From contig JAOWCC010000655.1 of assembly GCA_030867875.1 (NCBI GenBank), positions 9,508,269 through 9,572,268 of the forward strand: DNA of 64,000 nucleotides. The letters are read 5' to 3'. Each line of letters begins with the position of its first letter. Position 1 is the stretch's first letter. Positions 1 to 12,114 of the stretch are shown here, one piece after another. Below the pieces are notes generated by a model, which saw nothing but the letters and a program-made list of their open reading frames with translations, had not been told where the DNA came from and did not search any database. The DNA comes from Actinernus sp. WN-2022. Lineage: Eukaryota > Cnidaria > Anthozoa > Actiniaria > Actinernidae. The position numbers and the translations under genes are program-made.

Positions 1-3000
1 AATAGTACCTCGACAGACACACTCTATTGTTATAATAGCTCCTCGACAGACACACTCTATTGTTATAATAGTCCCTCGACAGACACACTCTATTGTTATA
101 ATAGTCCCTCGACAGACACACTCGATTGTTATAATAGTCCCTCTACAGACACACTCTATTGTTATAATAGTCCCTCGACAGACACACTCGATTGTTATAA
201 TAGTCCCTCTACAGACACACTCTATTGTTATAATAGTCCCTCGACAGACACACTCGATTGTTATAATAGTCCCCTCTACAGACACACTCTATTGTTATAA
301 TAGTACCTCGACAGACACACGCGATTGCTATAATAGTACCTCGACAGACACACGCGATTGCTATAATAGTACCTCGACAGACACACTCTATTGTTATAAT
401 AGCTCCTCGACAGACACACTCTATTGTTATAATAGTCCCCTCGACAGACACACTCTATTGTTATAATAGCTCCTCGACAGACACACTCTATTGTTATAAT
501 AATCCCTCGACAGACACACTCTATTGTTATAATAGTCCCTCTACAGACACACTCTATTGTTATAATAGTCCCTCGACAGACACACTCGATTGTTATAATA
601 GTCCCTCTACAGACACACTCTATTGTTATAATAGTCCCTCGACAGACACACTCGATTGTTATAATAGTCCCTCTACAGACACACTCTATTGTTATAATAG
701 TACCTCGACAGACACACGCGATTGCTATAATAGTACCTCGACAGACACACGCGATTGCTATAATAGTACCTCGACAGACACACTCTATTGTTATAATAGC
801 TCCTCGACAGACACACTCGATTGTTATAATAGTCCCTCTACAGACACACTCGATTGTTATAATAGCTCCTCGACAGACACACGCGATTGTTATAATAGTC
901 CCTCGACAGACACACTCTATTGTTATAATAGTCCCTCTACAGACACACTCTATTGTTATAATAGTCCCTCGACAGACACACTCTATTGTTATAATAGCTC
1001 CTCGACAGACACACTCTATTGTTATAATAGCTCCTCGACAGACACACTCTATTGTTATAATAGTCCCTCTACAGACACACTCTATTGTTATAATAGCTCC
1101 TCGACAGACACACTCTATTGTTATAATAGTCCCTCTACAGACACACTCTATTGTTATAATAGTCCCTCTACAGACACACTCTATTGTTATAATAGCTCCT
1201 CTACAGACACACTCTATTGTTATAATAGTCCCTCTACAGACACACTCTATTGTTATAATAGTCCCTCTACAGACACACTCTATTGTTATAATAGTCCCTC
1301 GACAGACACACTCTATTGTTATAATAGTCCCTCTACAGACACACTCTATTGTTATAATAGCTCCTCGACAGACACACTCTATTGTTATAATAGTCCCTCT
1401 ACAGACACACTCTATTGTTATAATAGCTCCTCGACAGACACACTCTATTGTTATAATAGTCCCTCTACAGACACACTCTATTGTTATAATAGCTCCTCGA
1501 CAGACACACTCTATTGTTATAATAGTCCCTCTACAGACACACTCTATTGTTATAATAGCTCCTCGACAGACACACGCGATTGTTATAATAGTCCCTCGAC
1601 AGACACACTCTATTGTTATAATAGTCCCTCTACAGACACACTCGATTGTTATAATAGTCCCTCGACAGACACACTCTATTGTTATAATAGCTCCTCGACA
1701 GACACACTCTATTGTTATAATAGCTCCTCGACAGACACACTCTATTGTTATAATAGTCCCTCTACAGACACACTCTATTGTTATAATAGCTCCTCGACAG
1801 ACACACTCTATTGTTATAATAGTCCCTCTACAGACACACTCTATTGTTATAATAGCTCCTCGACAGACACACGCGATTGTTATAATAGTCCCTCGACAGA
1901 CACACTCTATTGTTATAATAGCTCCTCGACAGACACACTCTATTGTTATAATAGTCCCTCTACAGACACACTCTATTGTTATAATAGCTCCTCTACAGAC
2001 ACACTCTATTGTTATAATAGCTCCTCTACAGACACACTCTATTGTTATAATAGCTCCTCGACAGACACACTCTATTGTTATAATAGTCCCTCGACAGACA
2101 CACTCGATTGTTATAATAGTCCCTCTACAGACACACTCGATTGTTATAATAGTCCCTCGACAGACACACTCGATTGTTATAATAGTTCCTCTACAGACAC
2201 ACTCTATTGTTATAATAGTACCTCGACAGACACACTCTATTGTTATAATAGCTCCTCTACAAACACACTCTATTGTTATAATAGTCCCTCTACAGACACA
2301 CTCTATTGTTATAATAGCTCCTCTACAGACACACTCTATTGTTATAATAGCTCCTCTACAGACACACTCGATTGTTATAATAGCTCCTCGACAGACACAC
2401 TCTATTGTTATAATAGCTCCTCGACAGACACACTCTATTGTTATAATAGCTCCTCGACAGACACACTCTATTGTTATAATAGCTCCTCGACAGACACACT
2501 CTATTGTTATAATAGCTCCTCGACGGACACACTCTATTTGTATAATAGTCCCTCGACAGACACACTCTATTGTTATAATAGCTCCTCGACAGACACACTC
2601 TATTTGTATAATAGCTCCTCTACAGACACACTCTATTGTTATAATAGCTCCTCGACAGACACACTCTATTGTTATAATAGTCCCTCTACAGACACACTCT
2701 ATTGTTATAATAGCTCCTCGACGGACACACTCTATTGTTATAATAGCTCCTCGACGGACACACTCTATTTGTATAATAGTCCCTCGACAGACACACTCTA
2801 TTGTTATAATAGCTCCTCGACAGACACACTCTATTTGTATAATAGTCCCTCGACAGACACACTCTATTGTTATAATAGCTCCTCGACAGACACACTCTAT
2901 TGTTATAATAGCTCCTCGACGGACACACTCTATTTGTATAATAGTCCCTCGACAGACACACTCTATTGTTATAATAGCTCCTCGACAGACACACTCTATT

Positions 3001-5163
3001 TGTATAATAGTCCCTCGACAGACACACTCTATTGTTATAATAGCTCCTCGACAGACACACTCTATTGTTATAATAGCTCCTCGACAGACACACTCTATTG
3101 TTATAATAGCTCCTCTACAGACACACTCTATTGTTATAATAGCTCCTCGACGGACACACTCTATTTGTATAATAGTCCCTCGACAGACACACTCGATTGT
3201 TATAATAGTTCCTCTACAGACACACTCTATTGTTATAATAGTCCCTCTACAGACACACTCTATTGTTATAATAGCTCCTCTACAGACACACTCTATTGTT
3301 ATAATAGCTCCTCAACAGACACACTCTATTGTTATAATAGCTCCTCGACAGACACACTCTATTGTTATAATAGCTCCTCGACAGACACACTCTATTGTTA
3401 TAATAGCTCCTCGACAGACACACTCTATTGTTATAATAGTCCCTCGACAGACACACTCGATTGTTATAATAGTTCCTCTACAGACACACTCGATTGTTAT
3501 AATAGTCCCTCTACAGACACACTCTATTGTTATAATAGTCCCTCGACAGACACACTCTATTGTTATAATAGTCCCTCTACAGACACACTCTATTGTTATA
3601 ATAGCTCCTCCACAGACACACTCTATTGTTATAATAGTCCCTCTACAGACACACTCTATTGTTATAATAGCTCCTCGACAGACACACTCTATTGTTATAA
3701 TAGTCCCTCGACAGACACACTCGATTGTTATAATAGTCCCTCTACAGACACACTCGATTGTTATAATAGTCCCTCGACAGACACACTCGATTGTTATAAT
3801 AGTCCCTCTACAGACACACTCTATTGTTATAATAGTCCCTCTACAGACACACTCGATTGTTATAATAGTCCCTCTACAGACACACTCGATTGTTATAATA
3901 GCTCCTCGACAGACACACTCTATTGTTATAATAGTCCCTCTACAGACACACTCTATTGTTATAATAGCTCCTCGACAGACACACTCTATTGTTATAATAG
4001 TCCCTCGACAGACACACTCGATTGTTATAATAGTCCCTCTACAGACACACTCGATTGTTATAATAGTCCCTCGACAGACACACTCGATTGTTATAATAGT
4101 CCCTCTACAGACACACTCTATTGTTATAATAGTCCCTCTACAGACACACTCGATTGTTATAATAGTCCCTCTACAGACACACTCTATTGTTATAATAGCT
4201 CCTCGACAGACACACTCTATTGTTATAATAGTCCCTCTACAGACACACTCTATTGTTATAATAGCTCCTCGACAGACACACTCTATTGTTATAATAGTCC
4301 CTCGACAGACACACTCGATTGTTATAATAGTCCCTCTACAGACACACTCGATTGTTATAATAGTCCCTCGACAGACACACTCGATTGTTATAATAGTCCC
4401 TCTACAGACACACTCTATTGTTATAATAGTCCCTCTACAGACACACTCGATTGTTATAATAGTCCCTCTACAGACACACTCGATTGTTATAATAGCTCCT
4501 CGACAGACACACTCTATTGTTATAATAGCTCCTCGACAGACACACTCTATTGTTATAATAGTCCCTCTACAGACACACTCTATTGTTATAATAGCTCCTC
4601 GACAGACACACTCTATTGTTATAATAGTCCCTCGACAGACACACTCGATTGTTATAATAGTCCCTCTACAGACACACTCGATTGTTATAATAGTCCCTCG
4701 ACAGACACACTCGATTGTTATAATAGTTCCTCTACAGACACACTCGATTGTTATAATAGCTCCTCGACAGACACACTCTATTGTTATAATAGCTCCTCGA
4801 CAGACACACTCTATTGTTATAATAGTCCCTCTACAGACACACTCTATTGTTATAATAGTCCCTCGACAGACACACTCGATTGTTATAATAGTCCCTCGAC
4901 AGACACACTCTATTGTTATAATAGTTCCTCTACAGACACACTCTATTGTTATAATAGCTCCTCGACAGACACACTCTATTGTTATAATAGTCCCTCGACA
5001 GACACACTCGATTGTTATAATAGTCCCTCTACAGACACACTCGATTGTTATAATAGTCCCTCGACAGACACACTCGATTGTTATAATAGTTCCTCTACAG
5101 ACACACTCGATTGTTATAATAGCTCCTCGACAGACACACTCTATTGTTATAATAGTCCGTCCA
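1..5163. repeat. 33-bp satellite array (about 156 copies)
   Basis: Head-to-tail copies of a 33-bp monomer containing CGACAGACACACTC and TTGTTATAATAG fill the first 5.16 kb and continue off the left edge. Common variants differ at CTCC/TCCC, CGAC/CTAC, CTCTATTG/CTCGATTG and TTGTTAT/TTTGTAT. Because 33 is a multiple of three, the array stays open in several frames and yields long spurious ORFs (11-residue periodic peptides). A higher-order unit of nine monomers (297 bp) is visible, for example the same variant order starting near 3704, 4001 and 4298. Diverged single monomers occur near 8500 and 18910. Confidence 0.97.
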
Positions 5164-5880
5164 CTCCTTGACTGTTTCACTGCTTCACTGCTTGACCCAT
5201 TCTCTGCATCTGGAAGGACTACATCTGTCTGTACTTCAAGGTTGAACTTTTTCAATGTGGTGTCCAATGCTGACCATCTGGCAACAGTCCAGATGAAGGC
5301 TCTGTTAGCTTGACTGATTTCTCGACTGCAACATCACTCTGAAGAGGGCGACTTTGTGGTTGCCCTTGGGTTTGATCCGTACGAATTAACTTGCGATCCT
5401 TCTGTATAACTGACCATTTTCGGTTTCGATCAGATACGAGTGTTTTTTTTGGGGTTTTTGTGATCGAAGGTTGTAGTCTGACTGGTTCGCCTGTTTCCAG
5501 TTCTGGTAGGGGCCTTGCGTGCTTATGCTTTCTGCCTCTGAGTTTGATATTCTCGTAGACTTCTTCAACTATTTGAGGTTTCAGTATAGGCCTTTAGCTG
5601 TTGGCATTGTGGTTTTTGTTCCTATTTAATTGACATGAGTTTTTGCAATGGGCTTGAGCCATTGCCATCAGGTGTGTTTCTCCAATCTAGTAGGGACATC
5701 GAGATGTCTTTCTTAAATTGCTTTGCTTTCTTCACCAGCTTCTTGGTGATTTTAACTGTTGATTTACTTTTCCATTACTCTGACTATGTAGTGGTGATGA
5801 AGCTATGTGCGTAAACTCCCAGTCACGTGCTAAAACAGAGAATTCAGCACTTGTGTATTGAGGCCCGAAATCTTGTAACA
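5164..5880 (-). pseudogene. Gypsy-like pol relic: integrase core and C-terminus
   Basis: On the minus strand about 5880-5690 reads as the Gypsy-type integrase core around the second catalytic Asp (a DxGPQY-like stretch, then AEF, SSP and QSNGK). The open piece at 5568-5386 reads as the basic tail that follows integrase (YNLRSQKPQKKH, then ENGQLYRR). Near 5170-5160 the SRSGR motif common at cnidarian Gypsy Pol ends is the last coding trace before the 33-bp satellite begins. Frames change and stops interrupt it. Protease, reverse transcriptase and RNase H are not seen. The relic continues on the same strand as the gag fragment at 6.7-7.5 kb, with a dispersed repeat between them. Confidence 0.75.
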
Positions 5881-6690
5881 CGGCACAGCATATCAATCCA
5901 AGAACTGAGAAAGAAGAAATTTATCAACTCCGCGAGGATAAGGAAAACGAACTGTAAATAGGTGTTTTTGAAATTGAATAAACTTTGGTTAATTTATCTA
6001 GTGGATTTGTTTTTATTCGTATGTTAATTATAGTTGAGTTTGAGAGAAGAATTTGCATCTCAAGAGTTTTCCTCAAAACAATAGGGCTATTGTTTCTGTC
6101 AAACTGTACTGATGACCCTTCTTGTATCGCTAATCCCTAAGAACAATAACAGAGTAGATATAATGAACCATACCGGACTTACTGTAAAGGTTTAGAAATA
6201 TTCTGAACTCACAATTATCTTATGAGTTATTAACTGTAAAGGAAAATAATAAAGACATTTTAGAGCCATGCGGAAAGACATTAGCTAATTTATTCCCCCT
6301 CACTTTGTTCATGCGGAAAGACAATAGATAATTTGTTCCCCTCAAAATATAATTTATTCTCCCGCAGTTTAATGATATTCCCCCGCAAAAATAAAAACGA
6401 CGTCGCTGTAACGTCAATGTGAAAACAAAAGAGACTAATTTCCATATTGTGACGTCAATGTAACGTCCATGAACCATGAAAACAAAAGAGACTAATTCCT
6501 CTATTGTGACGTCAATGTGATGTCCATGAAAACAAAAGAAACTAATTCCCCTATTGTGACGTCAATGAAAAAGATTATTTATTCCCCCTCAAAAGATAAT
6601 TTATCCCCCATCAAAAGATAATTTATTCCCCCGCAGTTTAATGAGATTCCCCCGCAAAAAAGGGCTAATTCCATGCGCCCTGTACTACTG
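5876..6690. repeat. Dispersed repeat, copy 1 (pair with 27108-27855)
   Basis: About 360 bp (5876-6240) align base by base with 27108-27490, including AACTGAGAAA, ATAAGGAAAACGAACTGTAAA and TTTGCATCTCAAGAGTTTTCC. The second half holds short tandem modules: three copies of a CTATTGTGACGTCAATGTGA type unit and several ATAATTTATTCCCCC/GTTTAATGAGATTCCCCCG units. Copy 2 has equivalent but different modules. It sits exactly between the integrase and gag pieces of the Gypsy relic, so it probably inserted there. No coding capacity was recognised. Confidence 0.8.
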
Positions 6691-7536
6691 ACCAGGGTGT
6701 GCAGAATTTTGTGTGTGATGAGAGGCTCTTTCTGTTGTTTAGTCATTTTCGTAATTATCTCGCCCACTTGCTTGATGCAATTTTCTAGGGCCTTGTATAT
6801 GGGTTGTCTCTTTCCCTTGGCACACTGAGGCACAATGGTTTGGCTTACCACATTTATTGCAGCTTTTCCCATAAGCTGGACAGTTGGCGTTCTCTTTACC
6901 GTGAGAATATCCACAATACTTACAAGTGTTGCATTTTGCCCTTTCTGTCATTTTGAATGTTTGGCGTTGCGATGATTTTGCTTTTGGAGCTCATGCACAC
7001 TGTCTTGGGACTCACCTTAACTGCTCTTTGTGTGATCTAGAGAGTTCACTAGCTTTTAAAGACTCAATTCACCGTTTTGAATCTGGAACAGCGAGTTCTC
7101 TAAGTAGCCTATATCTTGTAGATGAAACGTGAGTACCAATTACGAGTCTGTCTCTTATCAAGCTTTCTTTGAGAACGTCAAAATCGCATGTTTCAGCCAG
7201 CTGACGAAGCCTCACAACATGCTGATCGATAGTCTCATGTCCTGTTTGATTGGCATATCTCAAATAAAAGGTGCTTCTGGGGAATGAAATGATCACCTAG
7301 TTCCTCCAGGTTACGGGCAGGATCTTTCTTGTCAGCTTCGGATAAAGTAGTGAGATTGTTCATTACTTTCACACAATCTATGCCTATTACGCTACATAGT
7401 GCGGCCGCCTGTACTGGTTTTTTTTCGAGTTCAGTAGCGACTAAAAAATATTCCCAAGCTGTTTATATGTTTTCCAATTCGTACATACATCAGTAACATT
7501 TCTCTGGGGAGGCGCCGGGATCTGATAAGTAGCCAT
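6691..7536 (-). pseudogene. Gypsy-like gag relic with zinc knuckles
   Basis: The minus strand starts at an ATG at 7536 (MATYQIPAPP), passes through matrix/capsid-like sequence with frameshifts, then an open piece at 7296-7069 (Q.G.ETIDQHVVRLRQLAETC, IRDRLVIG) typical of cnidarian Gypsy Gag. The piece at 6951-6739 has a classical CX2CX4HX4C zinc knuckle (CNKCGKPNHCASVC) preceded by a second Cys/His cluster (CKYCGYSH). This protein would coat retroelement RNA. At least three frame changes make it non-functional. The pol remnant of the same element lies further along at 5880-5164. Confidence 0.85.
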
Positions 7537-7672
7537 ATTTAATATTGTCAAAACTGTACTCACAGTTAGTCGGACTCAACTTCTTGTTGGTTGCGTACAG
7601 GATGGACGATCACCGGGAAGAACCATCAAGGCTTGAAATTTACGTGTTTTTCTTTTCCTTAACTGAAATTTC

Positions 7673-8100
7673 ATCCCACTTCGACACCATGTTATTCTGT
7701 GAATGTCCTTCGTGACATGTGCTCACGAGACGTTATCTTTTTTCCAACCATGGACCCCCAGGCATTCTGGGTAAACACAGGGAACCCGACATCTACTAAC
7801 GACTACTTCCTGTAAAAACTAGTGTTGATCACCGCTTAACATGCTTGAGCTCGTAGACTAATTGTTAAATAGCGGGCGGTTGAGTAGCGAAACTTATTTT
7901 CTCTCGGTGTTTGCGCAATAGTCCGTGACTTGTTTATGTCATTTAACCATGAGACTGCAATCTTCTATCAAATATCAATTGATCATGAAGTCAAGAACTC
8001 CCAAGAACAAATAGTCGACGTCTTGTTTAGTACAAGCAACTGGTGTTTTTTCCTACCTAGCCATTGACTAAATTGAGAATATACAGTCCCTGTCAAATGT
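7673..8100 (-). mobile_element. Primer-binding site and probable 5-prime LTR of the Gypsy relic
   Basis: Minus-strand 7689-7673 reads TGGTGTCGAAGTGGGAT, a primer-binding site that looks like a one-base-deleted match to the 3-prime end of tRNA-Leu. Upstream sequence ending AATAACA at 7690 is therefore the expected 3-prime edge of an LTR. The outer LTR edge cannot be placed. No matching 3-prime LTR was found beyond pol, where the satellite starts instead. The 137 bases between the primer site and the gag ATG are the leader. Confidence 0.55.
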
Positions 8101-8131
8101 TTTTCACACCGTACGAACCACATGCGGTAGA

Positions 8132-8151
8132 ATGTGGCACATGTGCCACAT
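8132..8151. repeat. 20-bp perfect palindrome
   Basis: ATGTGGCACATGTGCCACAT is its own reverse complement and lies at the start of a hairpin-rich patch. Confidence 0.9.
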
Positions 8152-8189
8152 GTGTTTACCACTTTCGGTAAAATGAATGATGCGAAGTG

Positions 8190-8265
8190 AAATCGGTGGC
8201 TCTACCACTTTCGGTAAAACGAAATCGGTGACTCTACCACTTTCGGTAAAACGAAAGTGGTAGAG
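8190..8265. repeat. Tandem CCACTTTCGGTAAAA units ending in a hairpin
   Basis: The phrase TACCACTTTCGGTAAAA recurs three times from about 8157, and the last copy forms an inverted repeat with 14-bp arms (8232-8245 and 8252-8265) around a 6-base loop. It looks like the decayed end of a small foldback transposon. Nothing coding is visible. Confidence 0.7.
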
Positions 8266-9109
8266 GAGTAACAAAAGCAATTTTATTTTTATTATAAATA
8301 AGATCATGTTTTACTAAAACGTATGTGATTACTTAAAGAGTTTGGTGTGTTTTTTTAACTCGAAACTCTTATCAAATGAGAGCAAGCTTAATACTTTATT
8401 TTATGATGATATTGGTGTTCGCGTATCAGTTACCAAGGTTTCTTAGTTTGAAGAAATCCAGGATGAGTCTTTGTTCGTTGCAAATTGGGAAGTGGACGAG
8501 ATGATAGACACACTATTGTTATATTAGTAGAAACCAGCTAGTGTTCTATCACGAATCCTGCATTCTGATTGGCTAAGCTATTCAATATCTATAATGTGAT
8601 AGACAGTGAGTAGCAAAACAAATCTTGTTTTCAAAAGCAAACAATGATCAACAAATCGTGAAATTACAAACAAATGTATTTTTCAGCCAGTTTAAGAGTG
8701 AACTACTGGTTGTTTTTTATTAAAACTATTAGAATTTATATGGCTGATAGTCGACTCTGAGCTTCGCACCTTGTCAACTATCAGTGGATAGAAATTTAGA
8801 GCTTGTAGTCTTAATTGTTAAAAGTGCTCAGCGTGACCAGTATTAAAACATGACGAGCTTAACCCGGTTCAGGAATTCGCCGCTGGATGTCAGGGAAGTG
8901 TGTTACCATGGTGACTAATCTCATTTGTGAACCGCAAACCTTGTCAACACTCGGACCTTGAGGTTTTAGAGGGACCTGGTGGCGAAAAACAGGGTGTTGA
9001 TATAAATGCAAATTTCGCAGTAAATGCTATCTTTAGACCAAACATAAGTTTAGCAATAAGCATGAGGTGTAAAAAACTTAAATGATATTTATTTTATTTT
9101 ATTACTCAC
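8266..9109. other. Non-coding stretch left of the foldback arrays
   Basis: No gene is seen. It contains one diverged 33-bp satellite monomer near 8500-8526, a 25-bp word at 8849-8873 that recurs inverted at 18737-18761, and at about 9005-9060 sequence (CGCAGT, then AACATAAGTTTAGCA) that resembles, inverted, the right flank at 15260-15315. Confidence 0.6.
8849..8873. repeat. 25-bp inverted repeat, left copy
   Basis: Contains GACGAGCTTAACCCGG and is the exact reverse complement of 18737-18761. The two copies are almost 9.9 kb apart and bracket the satellite foldback structure and the Penelope-like element. Confidence 0.85.
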
Positions 9110-10200
9110 CGAAACTTTAGCAGTTAATTAAATGCTAAACTTACGCTCTGTAGATATGCGAGCTCACACTTTAGCAGTTAATTAAATGCTAAACTTACGC
9201 TCTGTATCAAGTATGGGCAGTCAAACTTTAGCAGTTAATTAAATGCTAAACTTACGCTCTGTATATATGCGAGCTCAGACTTTAGCCGTTAATTAAATGC
9301 TAAACTTACGCTCCGTATATATGGACAGTCACACTTTAGCAGTTAATTAAATGCTAAACTTACACCTGTATATATGCGAGCTCACACTTTAGCAGTTAAT
9401 TAAATGCTAAACTTACGCTCTGTATATATGGACAGTCACACTTTAGCAGTTAATTAAATGCTAAACTTACGCTCTGTATATATGCGAGCTCACACTTTAG
9501 CATTTAATTAAATGCTAAACTTACGCTCTCTGTATATGGAGAGTCACACTTTAGCAGTTAATTAAATGCTAAACTTACGCTCTGTATATATGCGAGCTCA
9601 CACTTTAGCAGTTAATTAAATGCTAAACTTACGCTCTGTATATATGGACAGTCACACTTTAGCAGTTAATTAGATGCTAAACTTACGCTCTGTATATATG
9701 GACAGTCACACTTTAGCAGTTAAGTAAATACTAAACTTACGCTCTGTATATATGCGAGCTCACACTTTAGCAGTTAATTAAATGCTAAACTTACACCTGT
9801 ATATATGCGAGCTCACACTTTAGCAGTTAATTAAATGCTAAACTTACGCTCTGTATATATGCGAGCTCACACTTTAGCAGTTAATTAAATGCTAAACTTA
9901 CGCTCTGTATATATGGACAGTCACACTTTAGCAGTTAAGTAAATACTAAACTTACGCTCTGTATATATGCGAGCTCACACTTTAGCAGTTTATTAAATGC
10001 TAAACTTACGCTCTGTATATTGCTGGTTTTCACTTGACGTCATAGCCGCCATGTTGGTGCCCTTAAACAATAGATTGCTCGTTAGCTTCTTTTGTTCTGT
10101 ACACCAACATGGCCGCCATGCCCTTTGTCATTTGAATCTCTGGGGATTGAGTGAAAACCAGCAATAGGGAGTCACACTTTAGCAGTTAATTAAATGCTTA
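9110..10200 (+). repeat. 54-bp satellite, left array
   Basis: About 18 copies of a 54-bp unit, each holding a near-palindrome TTTAGCAGTTAATTAA followed by ATGCTAAA, a CTTACGCTCTGTATATATG segment and either GCGAGCTCACAC or GACAGTCACAC. A 145-bp MITE interrupts it at 10020-10164. The same monomer forms the 12960-15240 array in the opposite orientation. Confidence 0.95.
10020..10164. mobile_element. 145-bp MITE with TA target duplication
   Basis: Terminal inverted repeats TTGCTGGTTTTCAC / GTGAAAACCAGCAA are flanked by TA on both sides (10018-10019 and 10165-10166). Internal subterminal repeats around GCCGCCATGTTGGTG and its complement increase folding. It sits in the middle of a satellite monomer, and neighbouring monomers show the uninterrupted site. 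This is a Tc1/mariner-type non-autonomous element by its TA duplication. Confidence 0.85.
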
Positions 10201-10828
10201 CGCTCTGTAATATACAGGGCCAAAAATGTTCTGCGTAATAACGCCGCCTCCGAATTAAAATTATCTAGACAGTTTATGTTACAATCATGACCAGTTTATG
10301 TTACAATGAAAATTAACCAATCAAAAAGTGGTAAGACATGCTGTGTAGATATCATAGGGTGTGATGTAAAAGTTGCCGACGTCAATCTCCAGACGGCAGG
10401 CAAAGGATTTTTTATGATATCGGATTCCTTTACCACCCAGTTCGCGCCGCGTGTAGTATATAGTGGTACTTTTAAGCGTGCTTGATATTTTCGTACATCG
10501 GATACAGCTTTGTCTATATCTTTAAACGTTTACAATGAATGGTAAGCGGCTTTTTGTGAAGTTTGCAAGGTTTTGGGACTCTGAATACCTGAGCGAGACG
10601 CTTGAGGAACATTTCACATGTAAGTATGACCAGGGAGGCGAGAGACATACCGGGACTAGTAATATGTCAATTTCTCTCTTACTAGAGAGCCAGTAGCCAT
10701 ATGAAGGCCTCTTCATGAGGGGACTTGGTGCACTGTTTTTACACCTCAGTATGTTAGCAGTGGAAGTAGCTAGCTCTTGCCATATAATGAGGGTGTGAGC
10801 GCTCTCCTCTCACCTCTGTGACCCGGGT
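10201..10828. other. Non-coding stretch inside the foldback structure
   Basis: No gene or repeat was recognised apart from short AGTTTATGTTACAATSATGA-like duplications near 10270-10305. Short open frames here lack any familiar motif. Confidence 0.5.
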
Positions 10829-11262
10829 TCCCGGGGAGGGGAACTCCCCATAAAAATAGACGGGGGTGCTCGACCTATCTTTTAGGGGTTAAAATCGTTA
10901 GCAGTGCTATCTCTTAGGGGTCTTCCAAAGGTCTGCTATCTTTTAGGGGTGTCCGAGACCCAACATTTTTGTGGCCGAGAAAAAATAGCGCTGGATCCTC
11001 GAGCATGAGACCCCACAAGTTGAATCGGTATTTACGGCTTCGATATAGAGTTTGATCCGATCCGAATATTAAAGACGAGGTTATGGGGCAGAGCTTTGTC
11101 TCTTATTTCCTTTAGTTTGCACAAATTTGTCTTTTGGAGTGCTATCTTTTAGGGGTAATTTTTTTGTGAGCCACGCCCATATTGCTATCTTTTAGGGGTG
11201 AATTTCAGTTCTCACGTCGAGCACCCCCGTCTATTTTTATGGGGAGTCCCCCCCCCCCGGGC
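10829..11262. mobile_element. MITE with 32-bp inverted repeats
   Basis: 10843-10874 and 11216-11247 are exact inverted copies (ACTCCCCATAAAAATAGACG onward). G/C-rich ends flank both. The inside carries at least five direct copies of GCTATCTTTTAGGGG-like words. I recognise the overall style (GGGGACTCCC ends, AGGGGT internal words) as a frequent coral repeat. No coding region. Confidence 0.75.
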
Positions 11263-11480
11263 CCGGTTTCCATTCCCGGCGTGGTGTCATATGTGAGTTG
11301 AGTTTGTTGGGCTCTCCCTTACTTCGAGGGTTTTTCCCCGGGTTCTCCGGTTTTCCTCAATCCTCAAAATCCAACCCAAATTCCAATTCGACCGGGATCG
11401 GGATAGTGTCCCCATTTAGCTGCATAGCTAAATATATTTGACACTTAAATAAAGTTCTTTATTGTATTTATTTTTATTTA
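11263..11480 (+). mobile_element. Probable non-LTR retroposon 3-prime end
   Basis: The succession GGGTTTTTCCCCGGGTTCTCCGG, TTTTCCTC, CCAATTCGACCGGGA and an AT-rich tail (ACTTAAATAAAGTTCTTTAT) is the 3-prime end pattern I associate with cnidarian LINE/SINE copies. Recognition is from memory, and no open frame remains. Confidence 0.5.
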
Positions 11481-11524
11481 TATGTCGGCGGGGATGAAAA
11501 CATTGGTATATATGATTAATTAAA

Positions 11525-11655
11525 AGTTGATTGTATGCTAATCGTCGTGGAAAGCGAGGTCAGAGCAAAAACTCGAAATGCCAGCTGATCGAGGCGTTAA
11601 CGCTCGAAACGTCAGCTGCACCTCGCTGTCCCAGAGGGTTAACATACAATCAACT
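11525..11655. repeat. Small inverted-repeat element
   Basis: AGTTGATTGTATG at 11525-11537 and its complement at 11643-11655 bracket about 105 bases that include CGTTAACGCTCGAAACGTC. That inner phrase resembles Penelope-type terminal sequences with hammerhead-like cores, but the conserved spacing is not met here. Confidence 0.6.
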
Positions 11656-12114
11656 CTAAACTGATCACACCAGTGGATATATATTGTTTAATTTAGTGCC
11701 ATATTCGCTTTGAAAAGTACTTTCAGAACAGTTTCAAATTGTGCAATCTTTATTCCTTGAAAATTTGTTGTGGGAAGTTGTTGTCGTTTTGGTATTTTAG
11801 TGATGAACGAAATTGTTCAAGGTGTTGGTGGAAACAGCTAAAAAAAGATGAGACTCGAAAAGATCATTTCTCAACCTTTATAGATTGTGCTCATAAATTG
11901 GGGAAATAATGCTCGAAAAAGTGCCTAAATTAAAGGTTGCTCAAAAGTTGCCAAAAAGTTGAAAAGTTGCCCCTAAATTTGTAAAGAGTTGCTGGCAAAT
12001 ATGAGCAATTTTAGTGAATTAAAAGCTTTGTAACAGCTTTTTTTTTTATAAATATATTTGGGATTCCAATTGTTTTCCAGGCTACGGCCAAGTCAGAGGT
12101 GTCGCTAGCCTGGT

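Noticed and set aside
2538..5267. Very long open frames (877 and 651 codons) in the first 5 kb
   Set aside because: They are the 33-bp satellite read in frame; the length is a by-product of a monomer divisible by three with no stop in those frames.
11540..11640. Hammerhead ribozyme in CTGATCGAGGCGTTAACGCT CGAAACGTC
   Set aside because: The core has an extra base (CTGATCGA instead of CTGANGA) and no room for a stem III loop between GAAA and GTC; at best a decayed relative.
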